From assembly GCF_000970305.1 (NCBI RefSeq), contig NZ_CP009517.1, positions 3,100,001-3,164,000 of the forward strand: a stretch of 64,000 nucleotides of DNA, given 5' to 3'. The first letter of the stretch is position 1, and each line of letters begins with the position of its first letter. The notes under the pieces were generated by a model that worked only from the letters and a program-made list of their open reading frames with translations, was not told the origin of the DNA and ran no database searches. Below are positions 29,141 to 38,386 of this stretch, piece by piece. The position numbers were made by a program, and so were the translations under genes. This DNA comes from Methanosarcina barkeri 3. GTDB lineage: Archaea > Halobacteriota > Methanosarcinia > Methanosarcinales > Methanosarcinaceae.

Positions 29141-29250
29141 TTCTTAGCACTATATTCTTGGTATCGAGTTCTTAGCACTGTATTTGGTATCGAGTTCTTA
29201 GCACCGTATTTTTGGTATCGCATCCTTAGCACTGTATTCTTGGTATCGCG
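29141..29250. repeat. Tandem repeat, about 28 bp, four copies
   Basis: Units start at 29141, 29169, 29195 and 29223; three are 28 bp and one 26 bp. The shared core is TTCTTAGCACTGTATTCTTG followed by GTATCGCG. The array lies between the ends of the lipoprotein gene and of the convergent small Cys-rich gene. Confidence 0.9.
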
Positions 29251-29270
29251 CTCTTCTCCCATTGGTCCTT

Positions 29271-29462
29271 TTAAAGAGATCCAAGAGCCTGTTTCAGATC
29301 TTTAAGGCAATTTTCGCAGATGTAGGATGTACCGATTTGTGTGCATCCAAGAATTTCCTTACCACCTTCCTTTTCTCTTTCTCCCTGGCTTCCAGGATAG
29401 CCTTCGCAGTAGACTCCGCACTTAACCTCGCAATAAGCTCCACAGAATATGCACCTTGTCAT
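29271..29462 (-). CDS. Small Cys-rich, zinc-binding-like protein
   Basis: The 63-residue protein begins MTRCIFCGAYCEVKCGVYCE and has a second cysteine pair at the C-terminus (YICENCLKDL). Seven to eight cysteines in pairs suggest one or two zinc sites. The open frame reaches 40 codons further upstream, but that part is unlike the rest and AT-rich, so I start at ATG 29460-29462. I do not recognise the family. It is convergent with the lipoprotein gene. Confidence 0.6.
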   Translation of the reverse strand: MTRCIFCGAYCEVKCGVYCEGYPGSQGEREKEGGKEILGCTQIGTSYICENCLKDLKQALGSL

Positions 29463-29719
29463 GATATGATTTAAGGTTCGAAGTATCAAATATATTTCCG
29501 GAAAAGCCTGAGAAAAATAATGAGCAGAATATAAAATATGATAAATTGCAGTTAACTGAAGAATTTTTTGATAGAAATACATAAGTTACACGATAGACCT
29601 ATGAAGAATTCCACGATAGACCTATTAAGATCAGAAGACCAGGCGAAAGCTATATAAACGATCATTAGTATGTTCTGATAGTTGTCCCAGGCAAGGTGGC
29701 CTGATAAATAAAACCCCGT

Positions 29720-29794
29720 AGCGGGGTGGGGTAGCCAGGAGATCCCGACGGGCTCATAACCCGTAGACCGATGGTTCGAATCCATCCCCCGCTA
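29720..29794 (+). tRNA. Initiator tRNA-Met (CAT), copy 1
   Basis: A complete 75-nt cloverleaf has acceptor AGCGGGG/CCCCGCT, anticodon CAT at 29755-29757 and a GGTTCGAATCC T-arm. It has an A-U first pair and three G-C pairs closing the anticodon stem, the marks of an archaeal initiator tRNA. A TATA-like CTATATAAA (29649) precedes it. CCA is not encoded. Confidence 0.97.
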
Positions 29795-29857
29795 TAGTAA
29801 AGCTCTTTTCTGAGTTTGTTTGTGGTTTGACACATTTTCAGATTTTAATTACCCGGT

Positions 29858-29932
29858 AGCGGGGTGGGGTAGCCAGGAGATCCCGACGGGCTCATAACCC
29901 GTAGACCGATGGTTCGAATCCATCCCCCGCTA
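29858..29932 (+). tRNA. Initiator tRNA-Met (CAT), copy 2
   Basis: This copy is identical in sequence to the copy 138 bp upstream, and the 35 bp after both genes are also identical. The pair is a direct tandem duplication of about 138 bp. It has no separate promoter of its own that I can see. Confidence 0.97.
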
Positions 29933-30207
29933 TAGTAAAGCTCTTTTCTGAGTTTGTTTGTGGTTTTTGTGTTTTAACTGTGTTTTAGCACTTTTCAGAG
30001 TCTATCAGACAACACTCGTTCAAATATTCATACCCGGCAACGTTTTTATAGCCGGTCACTGATTTATATATAGAATCCATTTATTGATCCCTATTTTAAG
30101 CTACTGAAACTTAAGGCTTATTAAGGAAGGTTACTCTCTTACACAAGGTCAAAAAAGTGTGAGTATCTTTTTATTTATCCTCAAAAAATCAGCAGGATGA
30201 TTTTCAT
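29933..30207 (+). promoter_or_regulatory. Spacer with the likely srp54 promoter
   Basis: A TATA-like TTTATATATAG near 30063-30073 lies about 140 bp before srp54. The ribosome site AGGATGATT lies just before the start codon. No RNA gene was found in this stretch. Confidence 0.45.
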
Positions 30208-31539
30208 ATGGTAATGGAAAAACTTGGAGACTCCTTACAGGGGGCGCTTAAGAAGCTGATCGGCGCGGGGCGAATTGATGAGCGCACGGTCAATGAAGTA
30301 GTAAAAGATATCCAGCGGGCTCTGCTCCAGGCCGACGTGAATGTAAAACTTGTTATGGGAATGTCCCAGAGAATCAAAGAGCGTGCAATGAAAGAAGACC
30401 CTCCTGCAGGTATGAACCCGAGGGAGCACGTAATCCGCATCGTATACCAGGAACTAATGGAAATTATCGGCAAGGGAGCTGAGATTCAGCTCAAGCCGCA
30501 GACTATAATGATGGTTGGGCTTCAGGGAAGCGGAAAAACTACCAGTACAGCAAAGCTTGCTCGCTACTTCCAGAGAAAAGGACTTAAAGCAGGGGTTATC
30601 GCCGCAGATACCTTCCGACCCGGTGCATATCATCAGCTTAAAACTCTCTGTGAGAAGCTTAATGTCGCTTTCTATGGAGAGGAAAACAATCCCGATGCTG
30701 TCGAAATTACCAGAAATGGACTCAAAGCCCTGGAAAAATACGATATAAAAATTGTGGACACCGCAGGCCGGCATGCCCTTGAGGCCGATCTGATAGAAGA
30801 AATGGAACGGATCAACGCCGTTGCCAAGCCAAACCACAAATTCATGGTGCTTGATGCAGGTATTGGACAGCAGGCAAGCCAGCAGGCCCACGCCTTTAAC
30901 GATTCTGTAGGAATTACAGGCGTTATCATAACGAAACTTGACGGCACTGCAAAAGGAGGCGGAGCCCTGTCTGCCGTTTCCGAAACAAAAGCCCCTATTG
31001 CTTTTATTGGCGTCGGAGAAACACCGGAAGATTTTGAAAAATTCGAAGCTGACAGGTTCATTTCAAGGCTTCTTGGCATGGGAGACCTTAAAAGCCTGAT
31101 GGAAAAGGCTGAAGAGACCCTGAGTGAAGAAGACGTAAATGTCGAGGCCCTGATGCAGGGGAGATTCACTCTCAAAGACATGTACAAGCAGCTTGAAGCC
31201 ATGAACAAGATGGGCCCTCTCAAACAGATTATGTCCATGCTGCCACTGGGAATGGGCGGAATGGGAGGCGTTAAGCTCTCAGATGAGACGTTCCAGGCTA
31301 CCAGTGACAAGATGAAAAATTACAAGATAATCATGGACTCCATGACAGAAGAGGAAATGACTGACCCCAAGCTCATAGGCGGTTCCCGGATCAAAAGGAT
31401 TTCAAGAGGCTCGGGTTGTAGCCCTGAAGAAGTAAGGGAGCTTCTGAAATATCACAAAACCATGCAGACAGCTCTAAAAGGATTTAGGGGCGGAAAATTC
31501 AACATTCAGAAAATGATGAAGAAAAGACTGGGGATGTAA
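30208..31539 (+). CDS. srp54: Signal recognition particle protein SRP54
   Basis: SRP54 binds signal peptides emerging from the ribosome and, with 7S RNA and FtsY, targets them to the membrane. The 443-residue protein has the N domain (about residues 1-95), the GTPase G domain with G1 GLQGSGKTT (residues 104-112), [15 protein letters not shown], and [13 protein letters not shown], and a Met-rich M domain (about 325-443) with [20 protein letters not shown]. It starts [14 protein letters not shown]; the second ATG, two codons later, is also possible. The 7S RNA gene is not in this window. Confidence 0.97.
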   Translation: MVMEKLGDSLQGALKKLIGAGRIDERTVNEVVKDIQRALLQADVNVKLVMGMSQRIKERAMKEDPPAGMNPREHVIRIVYQELMEIIGKGAEIQLKPQTIMMVGLQGSGKTTSTAKLARYFQRKGLKAGVIAADTFRPGAYHQLKTLCEKLNVAFYGEENNPDAVEITRNGLKALEKYDIKIVDTAGRHALEADLIEEMERINAVAKPNHKFMVLDAGIGQQASQQAHAFNDSVGITGVIITKLDGTAKGGGALSAVSETKAPIAFIGVGETPEDFEKFEADRFISRLLGMGDLKSLMEKAEETLSEEDVNVEALMQGRFTLKDMYKQLEAMNKMGPLKQIMSMLPLGMGGMGGVKLSDETFQATSDKMKNYKIIMDSMTEEEMTDPKLIGGSRIKRISRGSGCSPEEVRELLKYHKTMQTALKGFRGGKFNIQKMMKKRLGM

Positions 31540-31624
31540 TTTATCCCGAATTTTTCTTATTTTTATATAGCGTTGTTTGCATTTACTTTTTTATAGTTAC
31601 TAAGTTTAAGGGATACTTGTTCTT

Positions 31625-31876
31625 TAGATTATAATCGATTGTTTATTGATTGCTAACATCGATTATATATTGATTGCTAACGTCGATTGTTTATTAATTG
31701 CTAATGTCAATTGTTAATGTCAATTGTTAATGTCAATTGTTAATGTCGATTGCTAATGGACTTTTAATGTCAATTATTAATATTCACTGCTAATGGATTG
31801 CTAATGGACTTTTAATGTCAATTATTAATATTCACTGCTAATGGATTGCTAATGTCGATTGTTAAAAATCGACATT
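31625..31876. repeat. Degenerate repeat array ending at the guaAa 3' hairpin
   Basis: The unit is a variable 12-24-bp element around AATGTCAATTGTT and TTGCTAATGTCGATT, with a 55-bp block repeated twice (about 31756-31850). The core is related to the half-stem AATGTCGATT of the hairpin at the guaAa stop, so the array seems derived from that 3' hairpin. Confidence 0.75.
31851..31876 (-). terminator. Hairpin overlapping the guaAa stop codon
   Basis: A perfect 10-bp stem (AATGTCGATT at 31851-31860 and its complement at 31867-31876, six-base loop) begins in the stop codon of guaAa. The position suggests a 3' end structure; a T-rich run after it is not strong. Confidence 0.6.
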
Positions 31877-32444
31877 AATATTTTTCACAAATTTCAAGGA
31901 AATTGGTAAGCAATTCTTCTCCTTTCTCGGTGTGGGAAACCTCAGGATGCCACTGTACACCATAAATCGGCTTTGTCGGGTGGCGCATAGCTTCAATTTC
32001 ACAAATATCAGAACGCGCAAGATGGATAAAGCCCTCAGGCAGAATGGCAACCTCATCTGCATGGGAAGCCCACACTGTAGTCCTGGGCCCTAGTCCACGC
32101 AGAATATCATCTTCTTCGAGCACTTCTATCTCAACCTCGGCATATCCGCCTTTTTTCCCTGCATGAACATGTCCTCCATATGCCAGGGCAATTGCCTGAT
32201 GCCCGAGGCAGATTCCAAGAATAGGGAGATCGATTTCCCGGACGTAGTCGAAACATAAACCCGCCCTATCCATTTCCGGTCCGCCACTAAGGATTAATCC
32301 GTCCGGCTCCTCTGCCAGAATATCCTCAATTGGCATTGTATTGGGAATTATTTTCGTATCCATGTCAAGGTCTCGAACAGCCCGATGAATGAGATGGCAA
32401 AATTGTCCGTAATTATTAACAACAAGAATTTTCAGCTCTTTCAT
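31875..32444 (-). CDS. guaAa: GMP synthase, glutamine amidotransferase subunit
   Basis: In archaea, GMP synthase is split, and this subunit releases ammonia from glutamine for the ATP-pyrophosphatase subunit that turns XMP into GMP. The 189-residue protein has the class I amidotransferase nucleophile in GICLGHQ and the catalytic pair in [21 protein letters not shown] forms the oxyanion region. The ATP-binding subunit (guaAb) is not next to it. The gene ends in a hairpin. Confidence 0.95.
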   Translation of the reverse strand: MKELKILVVNNYGQFCHLIHRAVRDLDMDTKIIPNTMPIEDILAEEPDGLILSGGPEMDRAGLCFDYVREIDLPILGICLGHQAIALAYGGHVHAGKKGGYAEVEIEVLEEDDILRGLGPRTTVWASHADEVAILPEGFIHLARSDICEIEAMRHPTKPIYGVQWHPEVSHTEKGEELLTNFLEICEKY

Positions 32445-33037
32445 AGTTTCTTCAGTTCCTGTTTTAGTATGATTGTATTTTTGATGCTATGAGTTTATTC
32501 TATTAGCCAATCTTATCCTATTTTAATTCTTGTATGCTTCCAAAATTTAGAATTAAGAGTTGTTTTCGCAATCAAGAGGCTTCAAAACTAATCAATTTCT
32601 TGAATTTATTTTCCTTAACCTATATTTACGGGTTTACTTTCCTTAACCTATATTTACAGGCTTATTTTCCTTAACCTATATTTACAGGCTTATTTTCCTT
32701 AACCTATATTTACAGGCTTATTTTCCTTAACCTGTATTTACGGGTTTATTTTCCTCAGACTATGCTATTTAATTTATTTTTCCTCCTACATGAAGTGCAT
32801 TTTCAATGATACCATTTACTCAGAATAAAGAGAAACTTCAGATTTGATCATTATAGTACATTATTATACAGAAAAGTTCAAGAATATCCGTTGATATTAA
32901 AGTGAATAACTTGTCTCGTAGCTAGTTGGAATAGCTTTAAATAGATTTAATGTGCTAACGTGTCACATACTAGCACGGAGTTTCCGAGTAGATATAGCAA
33001 CAATTTGAGAGCATTTTGCGCTAGAAGGAGATTAATG
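32445..33037. other. Spacer with a 28-bp repeat, upstream of the aromatic operon
   Basis: Apart from the array at 32606-32745 this 593-bp stretch is AT-rich. The right end has the ribosome site AAGGAG (33025-33030) of the first aromatic gene. The frame there is open from 32960, but the extra codons do not match the family. A direct promoter box is not obvious; AT-rich runs near 32930 are candidates. Confidence 0.5.
32606..32745. repeat. Tandem repeat, 28 bp, five copies
   Basis: Five units of 28 bp share TTATTTTCCTTAACCTATAT followed by TTACAGGC or TTACGGGT; the first and last end with GGGT and the inner ones with AGGC. A degenerate sixth copy follows. Confidence 0.95.
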
Positions 33038-33835
33038 ATGTCAGAAATCGGTAAAAAGATACGGATAGAAAGGCTGATGAACCGGGAAAGCAGAAACATT
33101 GTCATCATTCCCATGGACCATGGGATTTCAGACGGGCCTATTGACGGGCTTATCAATATCACTGATACAGTAAACAGAGTTGCCGAAGGAGGAGCAAACG
33201 CCGTTCTTATGCAAAAAGGAATGGTAAAATACGGACATAGGGGATATGGCCATGATATAGGCCTTATCGTGCATATCAGTGGTTCTTCTTCCCTGAGCCC
33301 GGACCCTAATGCCAAGGTACAGGTCTGTACAGTTGAGGAAGTAATTAAGATGGGAGCCGATGCCGTTTCCATGCATATAAATGTAGGCTCTGAAACCGAA
33401 ACTGACCAGCTTGAGCAGCTTGGAAAAATTTCCAGAGACTGTACGGAATGGGGTATGCCTCTTCTTACTATGATGTACCCCAGAGGTAAAAAGATCACAA
33501 ATCCGCACGACCCTGTAAATGTAGCGCATGCTGCAAGGATAGGGGCCGAACTCGGAGCTGATGTTGTAAAAACAGTATACACCGGAGACCCTGATAGCTT
33601 CAGAGATGTTGTCAGAGGCTGCCCTGTACCTGTAGTTATTGCAGGAGGACCGAAAACCTCAACGGACCTGGAACTCCTCGAGATGATTGACGGAGCAATG
33701 GAAGCCGGAGCCAGAGGTGCTGCAATCGGAAGAAATGTTTTCCAGCATAAGGACCCTGTCAGACTCACCCGGGCCATTTGCGAGATTGTACATCATAGAA
33801 GACCTGTAGAAGAAGCTCTCGAACAGTTGAATTGA
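33038..33835 (+). CDS. aroA': 2-amino-3,7-dideoxy-D-threo-hept-6-ulosonate synthase
   Basis: This FbaB/DeoC-type aldolase makes 2-amino-3,7-dideoxyheptulosonate from a deoxyketofructose phosphate and aspartate semialdehyde, the first step of the archaeal shikimate route that avoids DAHP. The 265-residue protein has [16 protein letters not shown] near residue 30, [15 protein letters not shown], the motif [20 protein letters not shown] and the Schiff-base region [11 protein letters not shown] (Lys). The ATG ATG doublet at 33035-33040 follows AAGGAG; the second, seven bases away, gives the family N-terminus [13 protein letters not shown]. It starts the operon. Confidence 0.93.
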   Translation: MSEIGKKIRIERLMNRESRNIVIIPMDHGISDGPIDGLINITDTVNRVAEGGANAVLMQKGMVKYGHRGYGHDIGLIVHISGSSSLSPDPNAKVQVCTVEEVIKMGADAVSMHINVGSETETDQLEQLGKISRDCTEWGMPLLTMMYPRGKKITNPHDPVNVAHAARIGAELGADVVKTVYTGDPDSFRDVVRGCPVPVVIAGGPKTSTDLELLEMIDGAMEAGARGAAIGRNVFQHKDPVRLTRAICEIVHHRRPVEEALEQLN

Positions 33836-33933
33836 GAGCTAGATATTGAAAAGCAAGACCAGAACCTGAAACGGAAGTTAAAAAAGGGGAAAAGGCCTGA
33901 GTAAAAATAGAAAGTATACCGAGGTTGAAACCT

Positions 33934-35076
33934 TTGAAGAAAAAAAGTGTATGGATAAAAGCCGATGACGGCGGCTGGGAACAACAGAAAGAAAGAGTTA
34001 CGACAGGCCTTGAATCAGGAGCCGACTGCATACTTGTAAACCCAGGAGATGTTGGAAAAGTTAGGGAACTGGGAAATATTCCAGTAGCAACCTTTGGCCG
34101 TGACAACAAGTCCGGAGCTGAAATTATTGTCGTTGGAAAGAGAGGAGAAGGCGATGGAACGAAACCTTTGCCCCTTGAGACTCAGGGTTCTCTTGACATA
34201 AACGCAGCAACTGTTCTAAGGGATAAAGAGGTGGCTGTTGGCGGATATGTTATAATCAGGGATAAACGCTACGAGAATTTCGCAGCCGAGCTGGGAAAGG
34301 TCTGCGATTTCCTCATTGTGACAGGCACGGACTGGAAGGTTATCCCTCTGGAAAATCTGATAGCTGAGCTTCAGCGTTATGATGTAAAAATAATTTTCGG
34401 GGTAAAGACTGCTGAAGAAGCAAGGCTGGCCTTCCAGACTCTTGAAACCGGAGCAGATGGCGTTCTTCTTGACAGTGGAAACATTCAGGAAATTAAAGAT
34501 ACCATCCTGGCTGCAAGAGAACTGGAAAACGAAAGTACTGAGCTTGAGTCTGCAGTTATAACTCGGGTCGAATCTCTTGGAATGGGAGACCGAGTCTGTG
34601 TAGACACATGCAACCTTATGCAAAAAGGAGAAGGCATGCTAATAGGTTCTCAGGCAAGCGGGATGTTCCTCGTAAATTCCGAATCTGATGACAGCCCGTA
34701 TGTGGCAGCTCGACCATTCAGGGTAAATGCAGGTGCGGTTCACTCTTATATAAAAATAGGAGATAAAACCCGTTATCTTTCGGAACTTCGGACTGGAGAT
34801 CCGGTAACCATAATCGATTCGAAAGGGAGACAGAGAGAAGGCTTTGTGGGCAGGGTCAAGATAGAAAGCCGTCCTCTTATGCTTATTGAAGCAAAAGTAG
34901 GAGATCGTACTCTGAGCGCAATCCTGCAAAATGCCGAAACTATCAAGCTGGTTGGAAAAGATGGAAATCCGATTTCAGTCGCCAAACTCAAGAAAGGCGA
35001 TGAAGTTCTGGTTCGCCTGGAGGAAGGAGCCAGACATTTCGGTAAAAAAATCGAAGAGACTATTATAGAGAAATAA
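33934..35076 (+). CDS. aroB': 3-Dehydroquinate synthase II
   Basis: This NAD-dependent enzyme deaminates and cyclises the product of the previous enzyme to 3-dehydroquinate; it is unrelated to classical AroB. The 380-residue protein has the family signatures KADDGGWE, SGADCILVNPGDVGK, RGEGDGTKPLPLET and DTCNLMQKGEGMLIGSQASG. The start is most likely TTG at 33934, nine bases after GAGG, giving MKKKSVWIKADDGG; a TTG three codons earlier is too close to the GAGG. It is 98 bp after the first gene. Its 3' end is the origin of a 19-bp tandem repeat. Confidence 0.93.
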   Translation: MKKKSVWIKADDGGWEQQKERVTTGLESGADCILVNPGDVGKVRELGNIPVATFGRDNKSGAEIIVVGKRGEGDGTKPLPLETQGSLDINAATVLRDKEVAVGGYVIIRDKRYENFAAELGKVCDFLIVTGTDWKVIPLENLIAELQRYDVKIIFGVKTAEEARLAFQTLETGADGVLLDSGNIQEIKDTILAARELENESTELESAVITRVESLGMGDRVCVDTCNLMQKGEGMLIGSQASGMFLVNSESDDSPYVAARPFRVNAGAVHSYIKIGDKTRYLSELRTGDPVTIIDSKGRQREGFVGRVKIESRPLMLIEAKVGDRTLSAILQNAETIKLVGKDGNPISVAKLKKGDEVLVRLEEGARHFGKKIEETIIEK

Positions 35077-35135
35077 CCCCCTAATAGAGAAACAATCCCT
35101 TAATAGAGAAATAATCCCCTAATAGAGAAATAATC
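35060..35135. repeat. Tandem repeat, 19 bp, starting in the aroB' 3' end
   Basis: The final codons and stop of aroB' (ATTATAGAGAAATAAC) are followed by three more 19-bp units of CCCCTAATAGAGAAATAAT type. The gene end is thus the first repeat unit, and each later copy carries another potential TAA. Confidence 0.85.
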
Positions 35136-35220
35136 TCCTAAAAAAGGAAAGATTGTCAGTAGAAAAGGAAAAACAGAAAAAGAAACGGTAATCAACGGAA
35201 AAACGAAAACCGGAGCAACA

Positions 35221-35964
35221 ATGATTCATATTGGCCAGCTTGATCTTGAGAAAAGAGCTGCCGTTGTCGCAGTAATCCTTGAAAAGCCTCTTGAAGCTTC
35301 AAGAAAGGCCGTCGAAATGGGAGCCGACCTTCTAGAAATCCGGCTGGATTTACTTGGAATCAGAAACCTGGAAACAGCTGCAGAAACAATCCAAAAAGTA
35401 AAATCCGAAACCGGACTTCCAGTAATTCTCACAAATCGCTCAGTTAAGGAAGGAGGAAAATGGGAAGGAAAAGAAGACGACAGAATTGAACTTTTAACAA
35501 ATCTCCTTTCTACAAATCTCCTTTCCCTGAAAGACGGACCAGATGCAGTGGACATCGAACTTTCTGCCGGGAGAGAAACAAGAGACCAGGTAATAAAAAT
35601 GGCAAGAGCACACGGAAAAACCATAATCGTTTCTTCCCATAACTTTTCGAAAACTCCGGCTTTCCAAGAAATGAAAACTATTCTGGAAGAAGCATTTCTG
35701 GCAGGAGCAGATATTGCGAAACTTGCTGTTATGCCGCAATCGAGAAGAGACGTACTGGACCTGTTAAGAGTTGCACTGGATGCCAGGGAGGCAGGAAACG
35801 CTGTGTGTACGATCGCTATGGGAAAGCTCGGAAAACATACAAGGGTAATTGCTCCTTTTTATGGTTCGGTCCTGACATATTCGGCTGTTGATAGTGAAGT
35901 TTCTGCAGCTCCCGGACAATTTAAGGTAGATGAAGTAAAGAAAATAATGGAGCTGCTAGAATGA
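35221..35964 (+). CDS. aroD: 3-Dehydroquinate dehydratase, type I
   Basis: AroD converts 3-dehydroquinate to 3-dehydroshikimate through a Schiff base. The 247-residue protein has the barrel signatures GADLLEIRLDLLG (near residue 40), the catalytic histidine in VSSHNFSKTP, and the Schiff-base lysine in ADIAKLAVMP. The end contains FYGSVLTYSAV and the PGQ motif. An in-frame duplication gives TNLLSTNLLS near residue 93. It overlaps aroE by ATGA, so both are translated in one unit. Confidence 0.95.
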   Translation: MIHIGQLDLEKRAAVVAVILEKPLEASRKAVEMGADLLEIRLDLLGIRNLETAAETIQKVKSETGLPVILTNRSVKEGGKWEGKEDDRIELLTNLLSTNLLSLKDGPDAVDIELSAGRETRDQVIKMARAHGKTIIVSSHNFSKTPAFQEMKTILEEAFLAGADIAKLAVMPQSRRDVLDLLRVALDAREAGNAVCTIAMGKLGKHTRVIAPFYGSVLTYSAVDSEVSAAPGQFKVDEVKKIMELLE

Positions 35965-36803
35965 AGCGAGTTTTTGGCGTATTCGGAGACCCTATAGCCC
36001 ATTCCCTTTCTCCTGCAATGCATAATGCTGTTTTTTCAGCCCTTGGGATGGACTGTATCTACCACGCTTTCAGGGTGAAGCCTGAAAAGCTGGAAAAAGC
36101 AATTCTTGGGGCTGAAGCTATGGGATTTGGAGGGTTGAACCTGACAGTGCCCTTAAAAGAGGCAGCCTTGAAACTTGACTGCATAAAACCTGATCCACTG
36201 GCCGAAAGTATAGGGGCTGTAAACACTATTGTCTTTGGGAAAAATGAAGAAATAAAAGGGTACAACACTGACGGATTAGGAGCAAAGCAGGCACTTCAGA
36301 ATTCTGCAGTGGAAATAAGGGGGTCTAAAATCGTAGTTGCAGGAGCAGGAGGAGCAGCAAGAGCTATTGCGTTTCAGCTTGCAGCCGATGGCGCTGAAAT
36401 CACAATAGTAAATCGTACAGAAAGAAGGGCAATTGAGCTTGCTAAAGATATCTCAACTGCAGCCCTTTGTGGAAATGTAACCGGGAGAGGGCTCTCCGGA
36501 CTAAAAAGCCTGTTGCAGGATTCCAATATCCTGATCAACACCACAACTCTTGGAATGCACCCGAACACGGACACTGCGATTGCCACAGCAGAAGATCTAC
36601 ATCCTGACCTTACTGTTTTTGACATTGTCTATAATCCCCTGGAAACCAGGCTCTTAAGAGAAGCAAAAGCCTCAGGCGCAAAGACCGTGAGTGGAGTTTC
36701 AATGCTTGTCTATCAGGGAGCTGAAGCTTTCAAGCTCTGGACAGGAATCGAACCTCCAGTCGAACTTATGAAAAAAACGGTTCTGGAGGTTTTGCAGGCT
36801 TGA
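35961..36803 (+). CDS. aroE: Shikimate dehydrogenase
   Basis: AroE reduces 3-dehydroshikimate to shikimate with NADPH. The 280-residue protein begins MKRVFGVFGDPIAHSLSPAM, which contains the shikimate-binding SLSPAMHN. The catalytic lysine is in NLTVPLKEAAL, and the NADPH-binding loop is VAGAGGAARAIAF, followed by NRTERRA. The C-terminus has MLVYQGAEAFKLW. Its start overlaps aroD by four bases and its end overlaps tyrA by four bases (TTGA). Confidence 0.96.
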   Translation: MKRVFGVFGDPIAHSLSPAMHNAVFSALGMDCIYHAFRVKPEKLEKAILGAEAMGFGGLNLTVPLKEAALKLDCIKPDPLAESIGAVNTIVFGKNEEIKGYNTDGLGAKQALQNSAVEIRGSKIVVAGAGGAARAIAFQLAADGAEITIVNRTERRAIELAKDISTAALCGNVTGRGLSGLKSLLQDSNILINTTTLGMHPNTDTAIATAEDLHPDLTVFDIVYNPLETRLLREAKASGAKTVSGVSMLVYQGAEAFKLWTGIEPPVELMKKTVLEVLQA

Positions 36804-38386
36804 GTGCTAATCTGAAACCAGGGAGTCAGGTCAATACGGCCCAAAACCCTGAAAAAACGAAGGTTCTGATCCTTGGCGGAACCGGTGAGATGGGACAATG
36901 GTTTACCCGTTTTTTCAAAGAGAGAGGTTATGAAGTTACGGTCTGGGGAAAAAGTGGTAAAACAGAGGTTGCAAGGAAATTAGAAGTTCCTTTTGCCTCG
37001 GACCTAGAAGAAGCTGTTCCTGAAAGTGACATAGTAATAGTCTCTGTGCCCATCAGTGTAACTGAAGAGACTATTGCGGAAATTGCCCCAAAAATGAAAG
37101 CCGGAAGCCTCCTTATGGACTTTACTTCCATTAAAGTAAAACCTGTAGAGGCTATGAGGAAATTTGCTCCTTCAGGAGTGGAAATTCTCGGCACACATCC
37201 AATGTTCGGCCCAACGATTCCTACAATAAGAGGACAAACTGTTATTCTTGTTCCTGTAAAAGGACGTTCGGAGAAGTGGTTTCCGGTAATAAAAGAGCTT
37301 TTTGAAGAAGGAGGAGCGCATGTTGAGATTACTACTGCAGCCGAACACGACAGGCTTGTTTCGGTTGTGCAGGGACTTACCCATTTTGCCTATATTACTA
37401 TAGGAACGACCATTGACAGATTAGATTTCGATATAAAAAAGTCCAAAAAATTCGTAAGCCCGGTCTATGATATAATGCTGGACTTTGTAGGCAGGATTCT
37501 TGGCCAGAACCCCTATCTATATGCCCTCATCCAGATGGAAAACACCGGAGTTCTTGAGGTTCATGAAGCATTTATCAAGGAGTGCGAAGAGCTCTCAAGG
37601 CTTGTGCGAGCCCATGACGAAGAAAGTTTTGTGAAAAAGATGAAAGCTGCTGCTCGTAAGTACGGGGATACTGCTCATGCCCTGCGTAAATCGGACAAAC
37701 TGATTAATTCCAGAATAACTGAGTACGAGACCATCCTGAATTCTGTTGGAAAGGTTTGTGGCTTTTTCCATATCTATTCGGGAAAAATCCATGTAGGTAC
37801 CCTGGAAAAAGCAGGACTGGACGAGATCGTTCTGACAAAACTGGTATCAAAAGGCACTTCCCTTCATATAAAAAATAAATTTGTAAAACTCAAGCTTGAA
37901 AATCTTCGCATGCTTTCGGAATCCGAATTGTGGAAATGGAGAAAAGAAAACCTCGAACATTCTACAAGGGATATTTCAGTCCTTATCCCTAAAGGGGCTG
38001 ACCCTGTAGTTATCCTTAACGCTATAAACACTAACAAACAGCTTGCAGCCTGCGAAATTAGTGATATGTATAAAGGTATTAATCTGGGAGACCACAAAAG
38101 GACTAATCGGGAATATTGTAAAGAAAATTGGGAAGATTATAAGGGGAACTGGGGAGATTATAAGGGGAACTGGGATAATTATAAAAAATTTAACCTAATA
38201 GGAACTAAAAAAGAAAGAGAAGAAACAAAAAGACTTGGAGTTACTTACAGAATAACGGTTTTTGGGGATTGTAACGCTAGTTCTGTCGAAGCTGATGTCA
38301 CATCGCTCCTTTGCGGTCTTGGGTGCAGAATAAGAGAGAAAAATCTGAAACAAAAAGGAAAACCTGAGACAGAAAGGAAAATCTGA
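36800..38386 (+). CDS. tyrA: Prephenate dehydrogenase with long C-terminal extension
   Basis: TyrA oxidises prephenate to 4-hydroxyphenylpyruvate for tyrosine. The 528-residue protein starts with TTG inside the aroE stop (TTGA), ten bases after GGAGG. Residues 20-310 form the dehydrogenase with LILGGTGEMGQW (NAD site), GTHPMFGPTIPTI and the histidine in GLTHFAYIT. The last 200 residues are an extension whose middle has a seven-residue repeat (residues 438-465), then a small domain (YRITVFGDCNASSVEADVTS), probably regulatory. The C-terminal tail is encoded by a 19-bp repeat. A start further downstream cannot be excluded. Confidence 0.9.
   Translation: MSANLKPGSQVNTAQNPEKTKVLILGGTGEMGQWFTRFFKERGYEVTVWGKSGKTEVARKLEVPFASDLEEAVPESDIVIVSVPISVTEETIAEIAPKMKAGSLLMDFTSIKVKPVEAMRKFAPSGVEILGTHPMFGPTIPTIRGQTVILVPVKGRSEKWFPVIKELFEEGGAHVEITTAAEHDRLVSVVQGLTHFAYITIGTTIDRLDFDIKKSKKFVSPVYDIMLDFVGRILGQNPYLYALIQMENTGVLEVHEAFIKECEELSRLVRAHDEESFVKKMKAAARKYGDTAHALRKSDKLINSRITEYETILNSVGKVCGFFHIYSGKIHVGTLEKAGLDEIVLTKLVSKGTSLHIKNKFVKLKLENLRMLSESELWKWRKENLEHSTRDISVLIPKGADPVVILNAINTNKQLAACEISDMYKGINLGDHKRTNREYCKENWEDYKGNWGDYKGNWDNYKKFNLIGTKKEREETKRLGVTYRITVFGDCNASSVEADVTSLLCGLGCRIREKNLKQKGKPETERKI
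38111..38194. repeat. In-frame 21-bp repeat inside tyrA
   Basis: Four 21-bp units encode EYCKENW, EDYKGNW, GDYKGNW and DNYKKFN. The two middle units differ by one base. The period of 21 keeps the frame, so the protein gains seven residues per unit. The repeat lies in the linker of the C-terminal extension, a place tolerant of length changes. Confidence 0.9.
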
